From assembly GCA_024638655.1 (NCBI GenBank), contig JAHEJW010000018.1:1-52529 (forward strand): 52,529 nt of DNA, read 5' to 3'. This stretch comes from a bacterium (lineage in GTDB: Bacteria; Actinomycetota; Acidimicrobiia; Spongiisociales; ZC4RG35). Position 1 is the first letter of the stretch. Every line of letters begins with the position of its first letter. Under the pieces are notes generated by a model. It had not been told where the DNA came from. It saw only the letters and a program-made list of their open reading frames with translations, and did not search any database. The translations under genes were made by a program, and so were the position numbers. This document shows positions 8,234 through 17,684 of the stretch, piece after piece.

Positions 8234-9397
8234 ATGGATCATGGGGCTTTGCTGCTCCTCGAGCTAGGGGCAGTGGTCTTCGCCCTCGGGCTGATCGCCA
8301 AACTGTCCAGGAGGCTGGCGATATCGCCGATTCCGCTCTACCTCCTTGCCGGCTTGGCAATCGGTGAAGGAGGGCTCTTCCCCATCGTCACCTCCGAAGG
8401 CTTGATCGAATTCGGCGCGGAGCTCGGCGTCATCTTTCTTCTGCTGATGCTCGGCCTCGAATACACCGCGGACGAGCTGGTAGCCGGGATGAAGTCGGTC
8501 GCCCCGGCCGGACTGTTGGACCTCGGGTTGAACTTCAGTCCGGGATTCGTGGCCGGGCTGTTACTCGGCTGGGGTCTTGTCCCGGCGCTGTTCCTGGGTG
8601 GTGTCACCTATATCTCTTCCAGCGGGGTCATCGCCAAGTTGGTCAACGACCTCGGCTGGGCCGGCAACCGTGAGACTCCAGTCGTCTTGTCGATCCTGGT
8701 GTTCGAAGACCTGGCAATGGCGGTGATCTTGCCCGTCCTCGGTGTGCTCGCCCTCGGCGAGAGCCCGACCACGGCTGTCATCGCCATTGGCTTGGCGTTG
8801 GTGGCAATGGCCGCCGCGCTCTGGTTCGCTTACAGACACGGTGACCGCCTCGGCGCCTTCGTCTTCGATCACTCGGACGAGGCCAGTCTGTTGACGGTCT
8901 TCGGACTAACACTCATCGTTGCCGGTCTGGCAGAGGGTGTGAACATCTCGGCGGCAGTTGGCGCCTTCTTGGTCGGCATCGGAGTGTCAGGGGTGGCGGC
9001 CGAGAGGGCTCAATCGCTCCTGACCCCACTCAAGGACCTCTTTGCCGCAGAGTTCTTCTTCTTCTTCGGTCTCTCCACCAACCCGAGGGAAATCCCCGGA
9101 GTCTTGCTGGTCGCCGTTGTCCTCGGTGTGGTCACGGCAGCAACGAAGGTGTTCATCGGGTGGTGGGCGGCCAAGCGAGCTGGTATCGGATACGAGGGCC
9201 GTCTGAGAAGTGGTCTGTCTCTCATCGCCCGAGGAGAGTTCTCCATAATCATCGCCGGGCTCGCTGGCGGCGTTGCCGGAGCGGAGGAGCTTCCCGCACT
9301 CGCTGCGGGATACGTTCTGATAATGGCGATCGCCGGGCCACTTCTCGCCCGCTTCGCTCAGACCGGGAGCAGGCACGACGTGTCTGCCCCGGCCTGA
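8234..9397 (+). CDS. khtU: Cation:proton antiporter, CPA2 family (KhtU/KefB-like membrane subunit)
   Basis: 387 residues, almost wholly hydrophobic with about 12 membrane segments. Typical CPA2 features are PLYLLAGLAIGEGG near residue 35, GVIFLLLMLGLEYT, and SSSGVIAKLVNDLGW followed by VLSILVFEDLAMAV, the discontinuous ion-binding helix with the acidic residue used for exchange. No C-terminal TrkA-N domain is fused; regulation falls to the separate upstream subunit. It would exchange K+ (or Na+) for H+ across the cytoplasmic membrane in pH and osmotic adjustment. Confidence 0.88.
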   Translation: MDHGALLLLELGAVVFALGLIAKLSRRLAISPIPLYLLAGLAIGEGGLFPIVTSEGLIEFGAELGVIFLLLMLGLEYTADELVAGMKSVAPAGLLDLGLNFSPGFVAGLLLGWGLVPALFLGGVTYISSSGVIAKLVNDLGWAGNRETPVVLSILVFEDLAMAVILPVLGVLALGESPTTAVIAIGLALVAMAAALWFAYRHGDRLGAFVFDHSDEASLLTVFGLTLIVAGLAEGVNISAAVGAFLVGIGVSGVAAERAQSLLTPLKDLFAAEFFFFFGLSTNPREIPGVLLVAVVLGVVTAATKVFIGWWAAKRAGIGYEGRLRSGLSLIARGEFSIIIAGLAGGVAGAEELPALAAGYVLIMAIAGPLLARFAQTGSRHDVSAPA

Positions 9398-9446
9398 GGT
9401 CCAACTCAGCTCCAGGTCACCCCTGGCGGGATCCGCTCAGATGTCC

Positions 9447-10280
9447 TCATGGTTTCAGCCCCACATAGCTTCCGTAATGATGAATGGCATTTCCCCAATA
9501 GCCGGAATAGGTGCCCCACTGACCAACCACCTCGGCCAGCACAGCCTCCATGGCTCCATTGCCCTCCTCGTAGAAAGTGACATGGTCGTAGGTGTTGGGA
9601 GCCGTCTCGACACCGATCGTCACCGACTTACCGGCCGCTGATCCGGCGGCGACTTCGTATCCGGCAAGAGTGATGATCCCGTTAGAACCCTGCGCAGTGT
9701 CGCGATATGCCATCACCGCAATACCGTCCACCCGACTGAGCACTTCGTCGATCAGAAGCGAGCCCTCTAAGGCGAACTCCGGCTCATCCCACCAGAAAGG
9801 GACGGCCGGGATCAGGGGAAGAGCCCCTGCGCGGGCATTTGCATCCTCGAGGCCATCGAGATAGCGGGATATCAGTCTCGACCTTCGCTTCTTGTTGTTC
9901 CAGTCCGAAAGCGCATAAGGCTCGATGTCGGGAGCCAGCCCGTCGAAACCGCCGTGTGATACGACCTCGTCCACCCAATTCAAGAACGGTCTGGACCTTT
10001 TTGCCCATGAGGGATCACCGGCCAGCGCGTAGACCTCGATGCCTTGCGAATGGGCCGAGGTGAGGAACGAGTCGACAGCCGGGTTCGACGAAAAACCGGG
10101 AGCCACGTGTAGGAAGACCCGGTCGATCCCGCGTGCGGTTGAGAAGTCGACGATCGCCTGAGAAGGCTCGTCCCAAACCCACATCGCTCTTGGTGTGTCG
10201 GTCGCCGCGACGGGGAGCGCAGTCAGCATGACCGCTGTTGCCACGAAACAGATAGTCGCCCGCCTCAAGATCTCCCCCAC
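9447..10280 (-). CDS. Secreted TIM-barrel protein, glycoside-hydrolase-like, unknown substrate
   Basis: 277 residues from a GTG at 10280 that has GAGGGA seven bases before it; a longer frame lacks such a site. The start (VGEILRRATICFVATAVML, then ALPVAA) is a clear signal peptide. The mature part alternates strands and helices: RAMWVWD, IDRVFLHVAPG, IEVYALAGDPSW, DGLAPDIEPY (acidic residues at a strand end), PAVPFWWDEPEF and IAVMAYRD. This resembles glycosidase-like barrels such as those in spore-coat and cell-wall proteins. No family can be named and no activity is claimed. It converges with the antiporter gene. Confidence 0.7.
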   Translation of the reverse strand: MGEILRRATICFVATAVMLTALPVAATDTPRAMWVWDEPSQAIVDFSTARGIDRVFLHVAPGFSSNPAVDSFLTSAHSQGIEVYALAGDPSWAKRSRPFLNWVDEVVSHGGFDGLAPDIEPYALSDWNNKKRRSRLISRYLDGLEDANARAGALPLIPAVPFWWDEPEFALEGSLLIDEVLSRVDGIAVMAYRDTAQGSNGIITLAGYEVAAGSAAGKSVTIGVETAPNTYDHVTFYEEGNGAMEAVLAEVVGQWGTYSGYWGNAIHHYGSYVGLKP

Positions 10281-10682
10281 AGCGATTCCCTCAGCGAAGG
10301 ATTCTACGGCCTCTGACTGGCCGGTCCAGAAGAAATCAGCTTCGGCCATCTCTCGCCCAGAGGATGGCGCGCCACCGATTGATCTGTGTAGGCACAGTGG
10401 TCACGGAAGGAATCCGTTTCACGTAGATGCACTAGCCCTATTGCGCTTCAGTGGAATGGCACCCAAGCTCGCGGCGCTCTGCGACGATGAACGTGTCGAC
10501 CGCCAGCCCAGCACATGGAACCCCGGGGGAAATCCCTCTCCCCCGGGGTTCGTCGAGAGCGTGACGAGTCTCGGCCCTTCACGCTTGCTCTGTGGACTTG
10601 TCAGCCTACGCGAACGATCGACTGGAGAACACGGGCCATCCAATTGTGTCCGATATGGCTAGTCATTCTCTGAAACAGACCA
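10281..10682. other. Intergenic region, 402 bases, with one strong hairpin
   Basis: Between two minus-strand genes. Only the 10518-10551 inverted repeat stands out, and no convincing coding frame, tRNA or repeat was seen. The part next to 10281 should hold the promoter of the secreted-protein gene. Confidence 0.5.
10518..10551 (-). terminator. 12-bp perfect GC hairpin, likely transcription terminator of the SDR gene
   Basis: Arms GAACCCCGGGGG and CCCCCGGGGTTC enclose a 10-base loop. It lies about 130 bases beyond the stop of the minus-strand SDR gene at 10683. There is no T tract on either strand, as is usual for GC-rich actinobacterial terminators. Confidence 0.65.
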
Positions 10683-11315
10683 TCACCAAGGGTGGATCCG
10701 GCCATCCCAGGTGAGGAATTTGCCGTGGTCGGTCTCCCTCAGGTCGTCGAGCACCTTTTTGATGCCCTCGACGCTCTCCCGAACCGTCAGTGAAGCCCCG
10801 CCGCCTCCCATGTCGGTCTGTACCCATCCGGGATGCATCACCACGGCGATCGCCCCCAACCGGCGCCATTTGGAACTTCGTCTGCGGAACTCATCGTTGA
10901 GGGCAGCCTTGGAGTCGCCGTAGTCGCCCAGACCGCCCGACCGGCCACGTCGTGCACCCATCTGGGACGTCATGATGGCCACCGTTCCATCGGGTTTCAG
11001 CCGACCCGACTCGAGCAAGGTATCCACCACGCGAACTGGCGCTTCGGCGTTGACCTCCATCAGGTCGGCCCTCGGGGCTCGCATGATTCCTGCATTGTGG
11101 ATGATCCGGTCGATCGGCTCATCGAGGTCGGACAGGAGAGTCTCCAAGTGATTCCGATCTCTCACATCGAGCCGATGTGGAGTCACGTCCGGATGTACGC
11201 GAGGGGGCAATCCGTCACGGGTCGTCGCGTGCACATGCCATCCGGCTTCGAGGTGGACGTCGACCAACCCCAGACCTATGCCCCTGCTGGCTCCAGCAAT
11301 CAACACAATCGGCAT
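10683..11315 (-). CDS. Short-chain dehydrogenase/reductase (SDR), C-factor-like
   Basis: 210 residues from the ATG at 11315, where the product begins MPIVLIAGASRGIGLG, the glycine-rich dinucleotide site. HNAGIM, the serine in MTSQMG and the Y-G-D-S-K pair in LGDYGDSKAAL complete the SDR active site. The short length, with WVQTDMGG in place of a long substrate loop, is like carbonyl-reductase or C-factor SDRs. It would use NAD(P)H on a small carbonyl in the cytosol. The substrate is unknown and the neighbours do not help. The ribosome-binding site is poor. Confidence 0.85.
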   Translation of the reverse strand: MPIVLIAGASRGIGLGLVDVHLEAGWHVHATTRDGLPPRVHPDVTPHRLDVRDRNHLETLLSDLDEPIDRIIHNAGIMRAPRADLMEVNAEAPVRVVDTLLESGRLKPDGTVAIMTSQMGARRGRSGGLGDYGDSKAALNDEFRRRSSKWRRLGAIAVVMHPGWVQTDMGGGGASLTVRESVEGIKKVLDDLRETDHGKFLTWDGRIHPW

Positions 11316-11399
11316 TTCCCGAACCGTAACCTCTTCGCTCCTCACCCTTGGTGCTGAATACTCACTGTGCGTAGTCAGTCTGATATGCTCGGGTTCTTG

Positions 11400-11528
11400 G
11401 GGAGAGCCGATCGCGGCAATGGGACGACAATCGATAGTCGGCCGGTGGCGACCGGGTAGATGCCTCACCTGAGCTGGGAGAGGAAAGGCGAGACCTAGAA
11501 GGCTCGCTGCTTCCGACCAGCGAGGTGA
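11400..11528 (+). promoter_or_regulatory. Structured 5' leader of the VWA gene
   Basis: The leader contains stem CCGGT/ACCGG with loop GGCG (11442-11455). A 7-bp hairpin CTCGCTG/CAGCGAG (11503-11509 with 11518-11524) has a right arm that runs into the GAGGTG ribosome-binding site of the gene. If the hairpin forms in the mRNA it would hide the site. No known riboswitch class could be matched. Confidence 0.35.
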
Positions 11529-11531
11529 GTG

Positions 11532-13388
11532 ATGAGGGACATACGCAGAAGGGCGAGTCGCCTGGGTCTGACGACGGTCGCCATTGCCGTAATGGTTGCC
11601 ATGACCGGGACAGCGCTCGCCGCCAACCCGGAATCGGGTACGACGACCACTAGCCAGGACCTGGAGGTCGGGATCACCCTCGACCCGGATCCGGGCTCAG
11701 CACATTGGCTCGGTGAGCCACTCAGCGCCGAGGCGGTAGCCACCCTGGGCGGAGGTGACCTAGCCAACGTGATCTATGTGCTCGACGTTTCCGGAAGCAT
11801 GGATGATCCCACGACGAACCCGTTCCAGGACATCAACCCGCCACCGGGTTTGCCGCCCGGTCCCGAGGACGACTGCAACGGCGATGATGTTCGAGGCTCC
11901 GCTCTCGATTCGGCCTGCTTTGGTCTGATCTCACTGAACCAAAGCCTCGGGAGCAATCCGAACATCGATGTGGGCATGATCGCTTTCGGTGACGGGGCCA
12001 AGACGGCCGACATGAACCCTGCACCGGGTGCCCAGCCATTCATCTCCCCCCCGAATGCCGATGCGGACAGCTCGAGTGTTGCCGATGTGGAGCAGGTGAT
12101 CCGGTCTGCGGACACAGAGATCACGTTTCCCTACGACGCCGGGATAGGCCTCTTCACTTCAGATATCACTTCTGGGTTCGGGTCTAGAACCAACTATGAC
12201 GCCGCGCTGGCTGCAATGAACGCCGCATTCGCAACGGAGCCCGGCGGTGAAGTGAACAGGGCGGTGTTCATCTCCGACGGAGCTCCCAGCACCTTCAGTG
12301 TTGGGGCTGGATCTCCACTAGCCGCAGTGGCCCCCGAGACGATCGTCGACACCTACGCCATCGGCTTCTTCGCCGTTGGCGCGTGCGACCCGGGTCAGCC
12401 GCTGGCCCAGATAGCGGCGGCGACTGGAGGACTCTGTACTCCGGTGGCAGACCCGTCGATGCTGAGTGCGGTACTGCCGGTTGAACTGACCAATATCGCC
12501 AGCCTGGACCTGAAGGTGAACGGGACCACGGTGGGAAGCACATCGGGCTCGGAACCGACGACCATGCAGCTCCCTGGAGTTGTCATCACCGGCGATCTGG
12601 TTACCGGCGCCAATCTCATCGAGGCAGTGGCCATCGCCGAGGACGGCACTTCGGTAACGGCCGATGTGGTCGTCGAAGTGGTCGACATGACGTTGACACC
12701 GCCTCATGAGGTCAATGAGCTGGGCTCCGACAACGAGCACACCGTCACAGCCACACTCCTCGGAAGCCCATCGGTGGTGTCCGGCCAGACGATCACTTTC
12801 GAAGTATTCGGACAGAACCCGACCGGGCCGGCAGAAGTGGTGACCGATGCTTCAGGCGTGGCCGAGTTCACCTACACGGTGCCCGTCGAGCCGGACAGCC
12901 TCGGGCTCGACACCATTTCGGCGACGGTCACGATCGACGACCACACCAAGACGCTCCAGGTGACCAAGGATTGGGTCGACACCACCCCGCCGGTGGCGGC
13001 CTGTGTCGAGACCGAGAACCCCTCCGGCAAGAACGTCCCGAAAGCACCCGGAAAGGGCGGTCAGGGGCAGAACCAGGATGGGTTCTATGAGCTGAGTGGG
13101 TCAGACGATGTCTTCGGTGTCGCCGGCCTTCAAGTGTTCATCACCGACGTTGAGAGCGGCATCGTCTTCGGGCCGTTCGAAATCGGGACGAGGATCAAGT
13201 ACACCGAAGCCAACGGGGCCGCGCCAAGGATCAAGCTGATGGGTGCCAACAACGGAAGCGGGAATGGGAAGGCCACTTCTGTCGACTATCACATTCTCGG
13301 CAACGGTGACGGCTCGGTCGTCGTGGTCGATGGGTCGGGCAACACCTCGGAGTCGGCTGCATGTCTGGTTCCGAACCCTCCCAAGTAG
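11532..13388 (+). CDS. Secreted von Willebrand factor A-domain protein with Ig-like domain
   Basis: 618 residues; GAGGTG sits four bases before the ATG (a GTG three bases upstream is less likely). A signal peptide (basic start, then TTVAIAVMVAMTGTALA) is followed by a VWA domain from about residue 75, with the metal-dependent adhesion site D-x-S-x-S in VIYVLDVSGSMDDP. After it come a beta-rich stretch and an Ig-like/invasin-type segment around 390-480 (SGQTITFEVFGQNPTGPAE, DASGVAEFTYTVP). The tail is Gly/Asn-rich. There is no LPXTG motif or C-terminal membrane helix, so it is probably released or loosely held. Likely adhesive; partner unknown. Confidence 0.82.
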   Translation: MRDIRRRASRLGLTTVAIAVMVAMTGTALAANPESGTTTTSQDLEVGITLDPDPGSAHWLGEPLSAEAVATLGGGDLANVIYVLDVSGSMDDPTTNPFQDINPPPGLPPGPEDDCNGDDVRGSALDSACFGLISLNQSLGSNPNIDVGMIAFGDGAKTADMNPAPGAQPFISPPNADADSSSVADVEQVIRSADTEITFPYDAGIGLFTSDITSGFGSRTNYDAALAAMNAAFATEPGGEVNRAVFISDGAPSTFSVGAGSPLAAVAPETIVDTYAIGFFAVGACDPGQPLAQIAAATGGLCTPVADPSMLSAVLPVELTNIASLDLKVNGTTVGSTSGSEPTTMQLPGVVITGDLVTGANLIEAVAIAEDGTSVTADVVVEVVDMTLTPPHEVNELGSDNEHTVTATLLGSPSVVSGQTITFEVFGQNPTGPAEVVTDASGVAEFTYTVPVEPDSLGLDTISATVTIDDHTKTLQVTKDWVDTTPPVAACVETENPSGKNVPKAPGKGGQGQNQDGFYELSGSDDVFGVAGLQVFITDVESGIVFGPFEIGTRIKYTEANGAAPRIKLMGANNGSGNGKATSVDYHILGNGDGSVVVVDGSGNTSESAACLVPNPPK

Positions 13389-13399
13389 GCGGATTATGA

Positions 13400-13430
13400 C
13401 GGAGGGGGTCTCGTCCCAAGGCCCCCTCCG
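13400..13430. terminator. 9-bp GC hairpin between convergent genes
   Basis: CGGAGGGGG and CCCCCTCCG (13400-13408 with 13422-13430) form a perfect stem just after the VWA stop and before the convergent regulator gene. It can work on either strand. Confidence 0.65.
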
Positions 13431-13485
13431 CAACAACAGGTATCTCTCGTGACAGTCGCCTTGGGCTCGAGTGATCGAGAAGCGA

Positions 13486-16400
13486 TCACCCCTCGAATCG
13501 CCCTGCGAGGCTCGCAAGCCCGATGGGATCCAGGATCCCCAGGGCCTGGTCCCACAGCTGACGAGCCTTCGACTCGTCGAGTTCTCTGATATTGCGTGCC
13601 CAGGCGGCCAGAGTGATGGCACGTTCGACTGGGTCATCGGCAGACGCTTCGACACTTCTACTGAAAGCCCCCTCTGCAGAGATCTCCTCGTCTTCGAGAG
13701 CATTGACACGGATCAGTCCCCCGAGTCTCTGCGCTACCAAGCCAAGCACTCGCCAGGCAAGTGCTATGTGTTCGGCGAATCCAGTGGACAGAGCGTCGGC
13801 AAGTGCTCCATTGGCATGGTGGACGGCGGCGGTGATGTCTCCAAGGCCGAGTTCCGCCTGAGCCATGAACCGTTTTGCCTCGGACAGGAACTCGGTCCGA
13901 TTCGCGGCTTCGAAAGCCGACATGGCCGCCCGCAATGGCGTTGCGGCTTCTTGGTGCCTCTCCAGCCCAACGTAGGCCCCACCCAGGTTGTTCAGCGCCA
14001 ACGCCTCGTTGTCGACGTCGCCATTCGCCCTGTGGATCTCGAGAGCCTCTAGATACCGAGCCGCCGCCAGCTCGTAGTCGCCTCGACGGCGGGCGTTTTC
14101 GCCCAGATTGATGAGCGTCACGCCCTCATTGCGCGTATCCCCTCGATCACGGTCGATCACGAGGGCCCGTTCAAGCGCCTCATCGGCCGCCCGATACTCG
14201 CCCGACACTGCAAGAACCTGACTGAGGATATTGAGGCTCAGCCCAACGCCCCGTAGGTCTTCACTGGTTTCGGCCGCAGCCACTGCCATCTCCGCCCGCT
14301 CCCGGGCCACCTGGACGTCCCCAGCGCGTAGCGATGCGAATCCGGCTCCCCGTAGTGCTTCTGAGCGAAGCTTGCCGTCATCAAAAGCCATGTTCTCAAC
14401 GGCGGCCAGCGCATCCTCCGCGGTGTCCGAGAGTTCGCGGGTCGAGCCGATTCGGAGACGAGCGAAGACGAGCCCGGTCAGGGCTCGCGCCTCGGCCGCC
14501 GTGTCGCCCACGTCCGCGGCGAGCTGGAGCATCTTGGAATGCACGGCGAGAGCCTCTTCGTAACGAGCAAGCAGGACGAGCAAGTCACCAAGCCCGTCAT
14601 ACGCCTCGAACAGCTCGTCCTGAGCCAAGTCCCCTGCCGACAGAGCCCGCTCGAATGCAACAGCCGCCTCGTCGTTGGCGTAGCGAAGGCGAGCGGCGCG
14701 AGCGGCTCGCAAGTGCCATCTCGCGGCTTCGCTAGAGCCGGCTTTCTCGAAGTGATCGGCGATCACCGCATCCAGACCGCCTTGCTCTGCGTGCAGGATC
14801 AGCCATCGGGCCACTGCGGAGTGGTGCAACGGCCGGTCTTGCTTCAGCACGCTCTCGTAGGTGACATCCCTCAAGAGGTTGTGCGTAAAGCTGAACTCCC
14901 GTGCCTCCCGAAAAGCCGAGCCGAAATGACGCATGACCAACTCGCGTCCGGTCAGATTCTCCAGCAGGACATCGACATCAACCAGACCCGGAGGCAAATC
15001 CGAAGAGACCGCCTTGTCCCAGAACACCCTGCCGACGACCGAAGCTCGTTGCAGGACACCTCGCTCGGCCGCGGTGAGGGAGTCGAGACGAGCTTGCAGC
15101 AGCGCGGTCAGGGTCGGAGGCGTTCCCAGGATCAGCTGGTTGGTGACGTCAACCTCCCAGCCACCCTCGGTGATCTCGATCACACCGGCCTCGATCATCG
15201 ATCGCACATACTCCTCGACGTAGAACGGATTGCCCTCGGCCGCCGTGACGACCCAATCGAGCAGCGCCTCAGGCAGGTAGCTGACATTGCGTAGCAGGTC
15301 TCCAACCAACTCTCGGGTCGCGTCTGACGGAAGTGGTGCAAGCTCTACCTTGGGTGATATTCGTCGCCAGCCCGGGTGGACGTCCCAAAGCGTTGGTCGA
15401 GCGGTGGCGACTATCGAAAGAGACGTCGCAGTTGCGGCCCGCACGACAGCCTCCAGCATTTGGACAGACGCCTGATCCGCCCAGTGGATGTCTTCGACGA
15501 GAACCACCACCGGAAAGCGACTCGCCATATTGAGTAGAAGCTGGACGATGGCACGGCTGCCCCGCTCCCTCAGAAGCTCGGGATCGTCGACGAGGGCCAT
15601 GACGCTCGGGTGCGATTGAAGGTCGAGACCGACGACGTGCGCAGCCCAGAGCGCCTCCTCGGCGCCGATGCCTCCATATTCCTCGAATCCGTCGATGAGT
15701 GTGGTGACAGCGACATCCGAAGCCTCGTCCTGGCCAATCTCGAAGCGGAAGAAGAGAAGGTCTCTCACCATCGCGAAAGGAGTGAGACTCTGCTGGGTAT
15801 CGGCCCGGGCTTGAAGCAGATACATGTCCTCAGGACGCAACTGAAGCCATTCGATGAACTCGTAGATCAGCCGCGACTTTCCAAGTCCGGCCTCCCCGAT
15901 GACCGTGACCTGACGGCCCTCGGTGCTTGCGGCTGACTCCTCGACCAACCGTTTCAACTCCATGAGCTCGGCGTCACGACCAACCATGCGAGATTCGACT
16001 CCTTCGACGCCCCTGACTTCCAGGCGAAAGGCTCGAGGTCGGATCCCGTCGACAACATAGGTACGGAGCCGTTCTTTCTTGCCCTTGACATGCATCGGGG
16101 GCTGTTCGGTGACATCGAAGACGCCCCGAACGTGGCGATATGTGTCGTGACTGACCAGGATCAGACCGGTCGGCGCGGCCGACTCGAGTCGCGACGCTAT
16201 GTTCACCGCGTCCCCAAGTGCGGTGAGCTCTCCGGTCGTCCCGACCTCTCTGAGAATCACGTGACCAGTGTTGATGCCGATCCTGAGCTCGAGTCCCGAG
16301 CCTGCAAGCACACCGGCGTCCGCGATCTCACGAAAGGATTGCCTGATCTCCAGGGCGGCGCGAATCGCATTCTCCGGATCGTTCTCCTGAGCGGTTTCCG

Positions 16401-16722
16401 CTCCCCAGATCGCCATCAACGAGTCGCCGATGTGCTTGTCGATTCTCCCGTTGTGCTCGATGACGATTCGATCGAGGTGGTCCCAAACCGACTGGAGAGA
16501 AGCGCCTACGTCTTCAGCGTCCGATCCTTCACTCCAGCTGGTGAATCCGGCGAGATCAGCGAAGAGCACAGTCACGAGCTTGCGCTCCGGCTTGGGAGGA
16601 GACCCTGACCTCAGCGCAGCGCGCAGAGTTTCTATGGCGATGTCGACGACGGCGTCGCCGACCGTGCCACGAAGCCGTTCCTGGGCCTCGATCGCAGCTT
16701 CGATCTGACTCCGCCGATCCAT
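13486..16722 (-). CDS. Class III adenylate cyclase fused to AAA/NB-ARC-like ATPase and TPR repeats
   Basis: 1078 residues from the ATG at 16722 (a TTG 57 bases upstream is the alternative). Residues about 45-240 form a class III cyclase with both metal aspartates (LFADLAGFT, HIGDSLMA), adenine-selecting lysine (DKHIGD) and the transition-state pair in LGDAVNIASR, so it should make cAMP. Next is a P-loop ATPase (GRDAEL, GEAGLGKSRLIYEF, VVLVEDIHWAD) and a long C-terminal run of about 10 TPR-like repeats (LGENARRRGDYELAAARYLE). This is the architecture of large signalling proteins in actinobacteria and rhizobia; the repeats likely bind a partner. No DNA-binding domain is present. Confidence 0.9.
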   Translation of the reverse strand: MDRRSQIEAAIEAQERLRGTVGDAVVDIAIETLRAALRSGSPPKPERKLVTVLFADLAGFTSWSEGSDAEDVGASLQSVWDHLDRIVIEHNGRIDKHIGDSLMAIWGAETAQENDPENAIRAALEIRQSFREIADAGVLAGSGLELRIGINTGHVILREVGTTGELTALGDAVNIASRLESAAPTGLILVSHDTYRHVRGVFDVTEQPPMHVKGKKERLRTYVVDGIRPRAFRLEVRGVEGVESRMVGRDAELMELKRLVEESAASTEGRQVTVIGEAGLGKSRLIYEFIEWLQLRPEDMYLLQARADTQQSLTPFAMVRDLLFFRFEIGQDEASDVAVTTLIDGFEEYGGIGAEEALWAAHVVGLDLQSHPSVMALVDDPELLRERGSRAIVQLLLNMASRFPVVVLVEDIHWADQASVQMLEAVVRAATATSLSIVATARPTLWDVHPGWRRISPKVELAPLPSDATRELVGDLLRNVSYLPEALLDWVVTAAEGNPFYVEEYVRSMIEAGVIEITEGGWEVDVTNQLILGTPPTLTALLQARLDSLTAAERGVLQRASVVGRVFWDKAVSSDLPPGLVDVDVLLENLTGRELVMRHFGSAFREAREFSFTHNLLRDVTYESVLKQDRPLHHSAVARWLILHAEQGGLDAVIADHFEKAGSSEAARWHLRAARAARLRYANDEAAVAFERALSAGDLAQDELFEAYDGLGDLLVLLARYEEALAVHSKMLQLAADVGDTAAEARALTGLVFARLRIGSTRELSDTAEDALAAVENMAFDDGKLRSEALRGAGFASLRAGDVQVARERAEMAVAAAETSEDLRGVGLSLNILSQVLAVSGEYRAADEALERALVIDRDRGDTRNEGVTLINLGENARRRGDYELAAARYLEALEIHRANGDVDNEALALNNLGGAYVGLERHQEAATPLRAAMSAFEAANRTEFLSEAKRFMAQAELGLGDITAAVHHANGALADALSTGFAEHIALAWRVLGLVAQRLGGLIRVNALEDEEISAEGAFSRSVEASADDPVERAITLAAWARNIRELDESKARQLWDQALGILDPIGLASLAGRFEG

Positions 16723-16866
16723 TGCCGCATTCTGACCGAAATGCTGCGAATGGGATATCGCGATTCTTCCAGAGTTCAAGAGCCGCAGGGCTCTGAATGA
16801 GGACCGTGCAGTCCGTTCGCGCTAGTACTCCGCCAACCGACTAGGCCGCTGACGTGTGTTCGGGGC

Positions 16867-16881
16867 TCGCCCCTCGGGCGA
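16867..16881 (-). terminator. Small GC hairpin downstream of pspA
   Basis: TCGCCC and GGGCGA pair around a 3-base loop about 20 bases past the pspA stop. No T tract; a weak call. Confidence 0.35.
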
Positions 16882-16901
16882 AGACGTGGACCGCTTGGCT
16901 C

Positions 16902-17612
16902 CTACAGCCCCAATTCGGCGCGCAGCTCGTCCAGCTTGGCTTCCGCCTCGGTGGCATTGACCGCCCGTCGCAGTTCGGCTTCGGCGCCCTCCGGAGTCGC
17001 CTCCCGAAGCTCGGCCTTTGCCATTGCCTCAGCTTTGCGCTGCTCGATCTTCTGCTCGACCTGGTCGAGGCTGGGCATCTCGTCGGTAACGCCACTCGAA
17101 AGCGCCTCCACGGCGGCGTTCACCGATTCCTGCATCTTCGCCTGCTCGAGAGTTCCCAACATCTCCATGCGCCGGGCCGACAGCTCCTGGAGGTTCATAG
17201 CGTTGGACTGGACGGCTTCCTTGGCCGTCTGTGCTTGCTCTTCGGCGACCCGGTATTGCTCCTTGAGCGAAGCGAGATTGTTCTCGGACGCCTGAAGCTT
17301 CATGGCGAGTGACTGAGCAGCTTGGGTCCACTTGGTGGCAGCATCCTGATCGCCGGCCTTCTTCGCATCATCGGATTTGATGAGTGCCTGCTTTGCCATC
17401 TCGCGCGCCTCACCAACATCAGAGGCCGACCTTTCGATTTGGCTTTCCAGCTGTGTCTTGTGAGCGATCACCTTGGCCGCCTGATTGCGCAGGTCCTGAT
17501 CCCGCCTTTTGGCCTCGTCGATCGCCGACTGGATCTCGATCTCAGGGTCCATGGCGCCTTCGGCGGTTTGGCGGAACCACGACCTTATGTAAGCCCACAA
17601 ACGTTTCAACAT
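16902..17612 (-). CDS. pspA: PspA/IM30 family envelope-stress protein
   Basis: 236 residues with AAAGGAG seven bases before the ATG. It starts with the amphipathic helix MLKRLWAYIRSWF that lets PspA bind stressed membranes, and continues as one long coiled coil (IQSAIDEAKRRDQDLRNQAA, HKTQLESQIERSASDVGEA), typical of the ESCRT-III-like PspA/Vipp1 family. The C-terminal part is rich in Ala and Glu. It should polymerise on the inner face of the membrane and limit proton leak. It follows a TPM-like membrane-protein gene by 72 bases, a common partner of PspA proteins. Confidence 0.88.
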   Translation of the reverse strand: MLKRLWAYIRSWFRQTAEGAMDPEIEIQSAIDEAKRRDQDLRNQAAKVIAHKTQLESQIERSASDVGEAREMAKQALIKSDDAKKAGDQDAATKWTQAAQSLAMKLQASENNLASLKEQYRVAEEQAQTAKEAVQSNAMNLQELSARRMEMLGTLEQAKMQESVNAAVEALSSGVTDEMPSLDQVEQKIEQRKAEAMAKAELREATPEGAEAELRRAVNATEAEAKLDELRAELGL

Positions 17613-17684
17613 CCTCGTACTCCTTTGTCCGAAACACCTGGCCTGGCGAGTGTAGGACTCGTCAGCCAGAGCTGATCTACGGGG

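Noticed and set aside
11400-11500. A c-di-GMP or c-di-AMP riboswitch before the VWA gene
   Set aside because: The GGGACG and CGGG pieces recall the c-di-GMP-I aptamer, but its conserved core and tetraloop-receptor pairings are not there, nor is the c-di-AMP core. Kept only as an unassigned structured leader.
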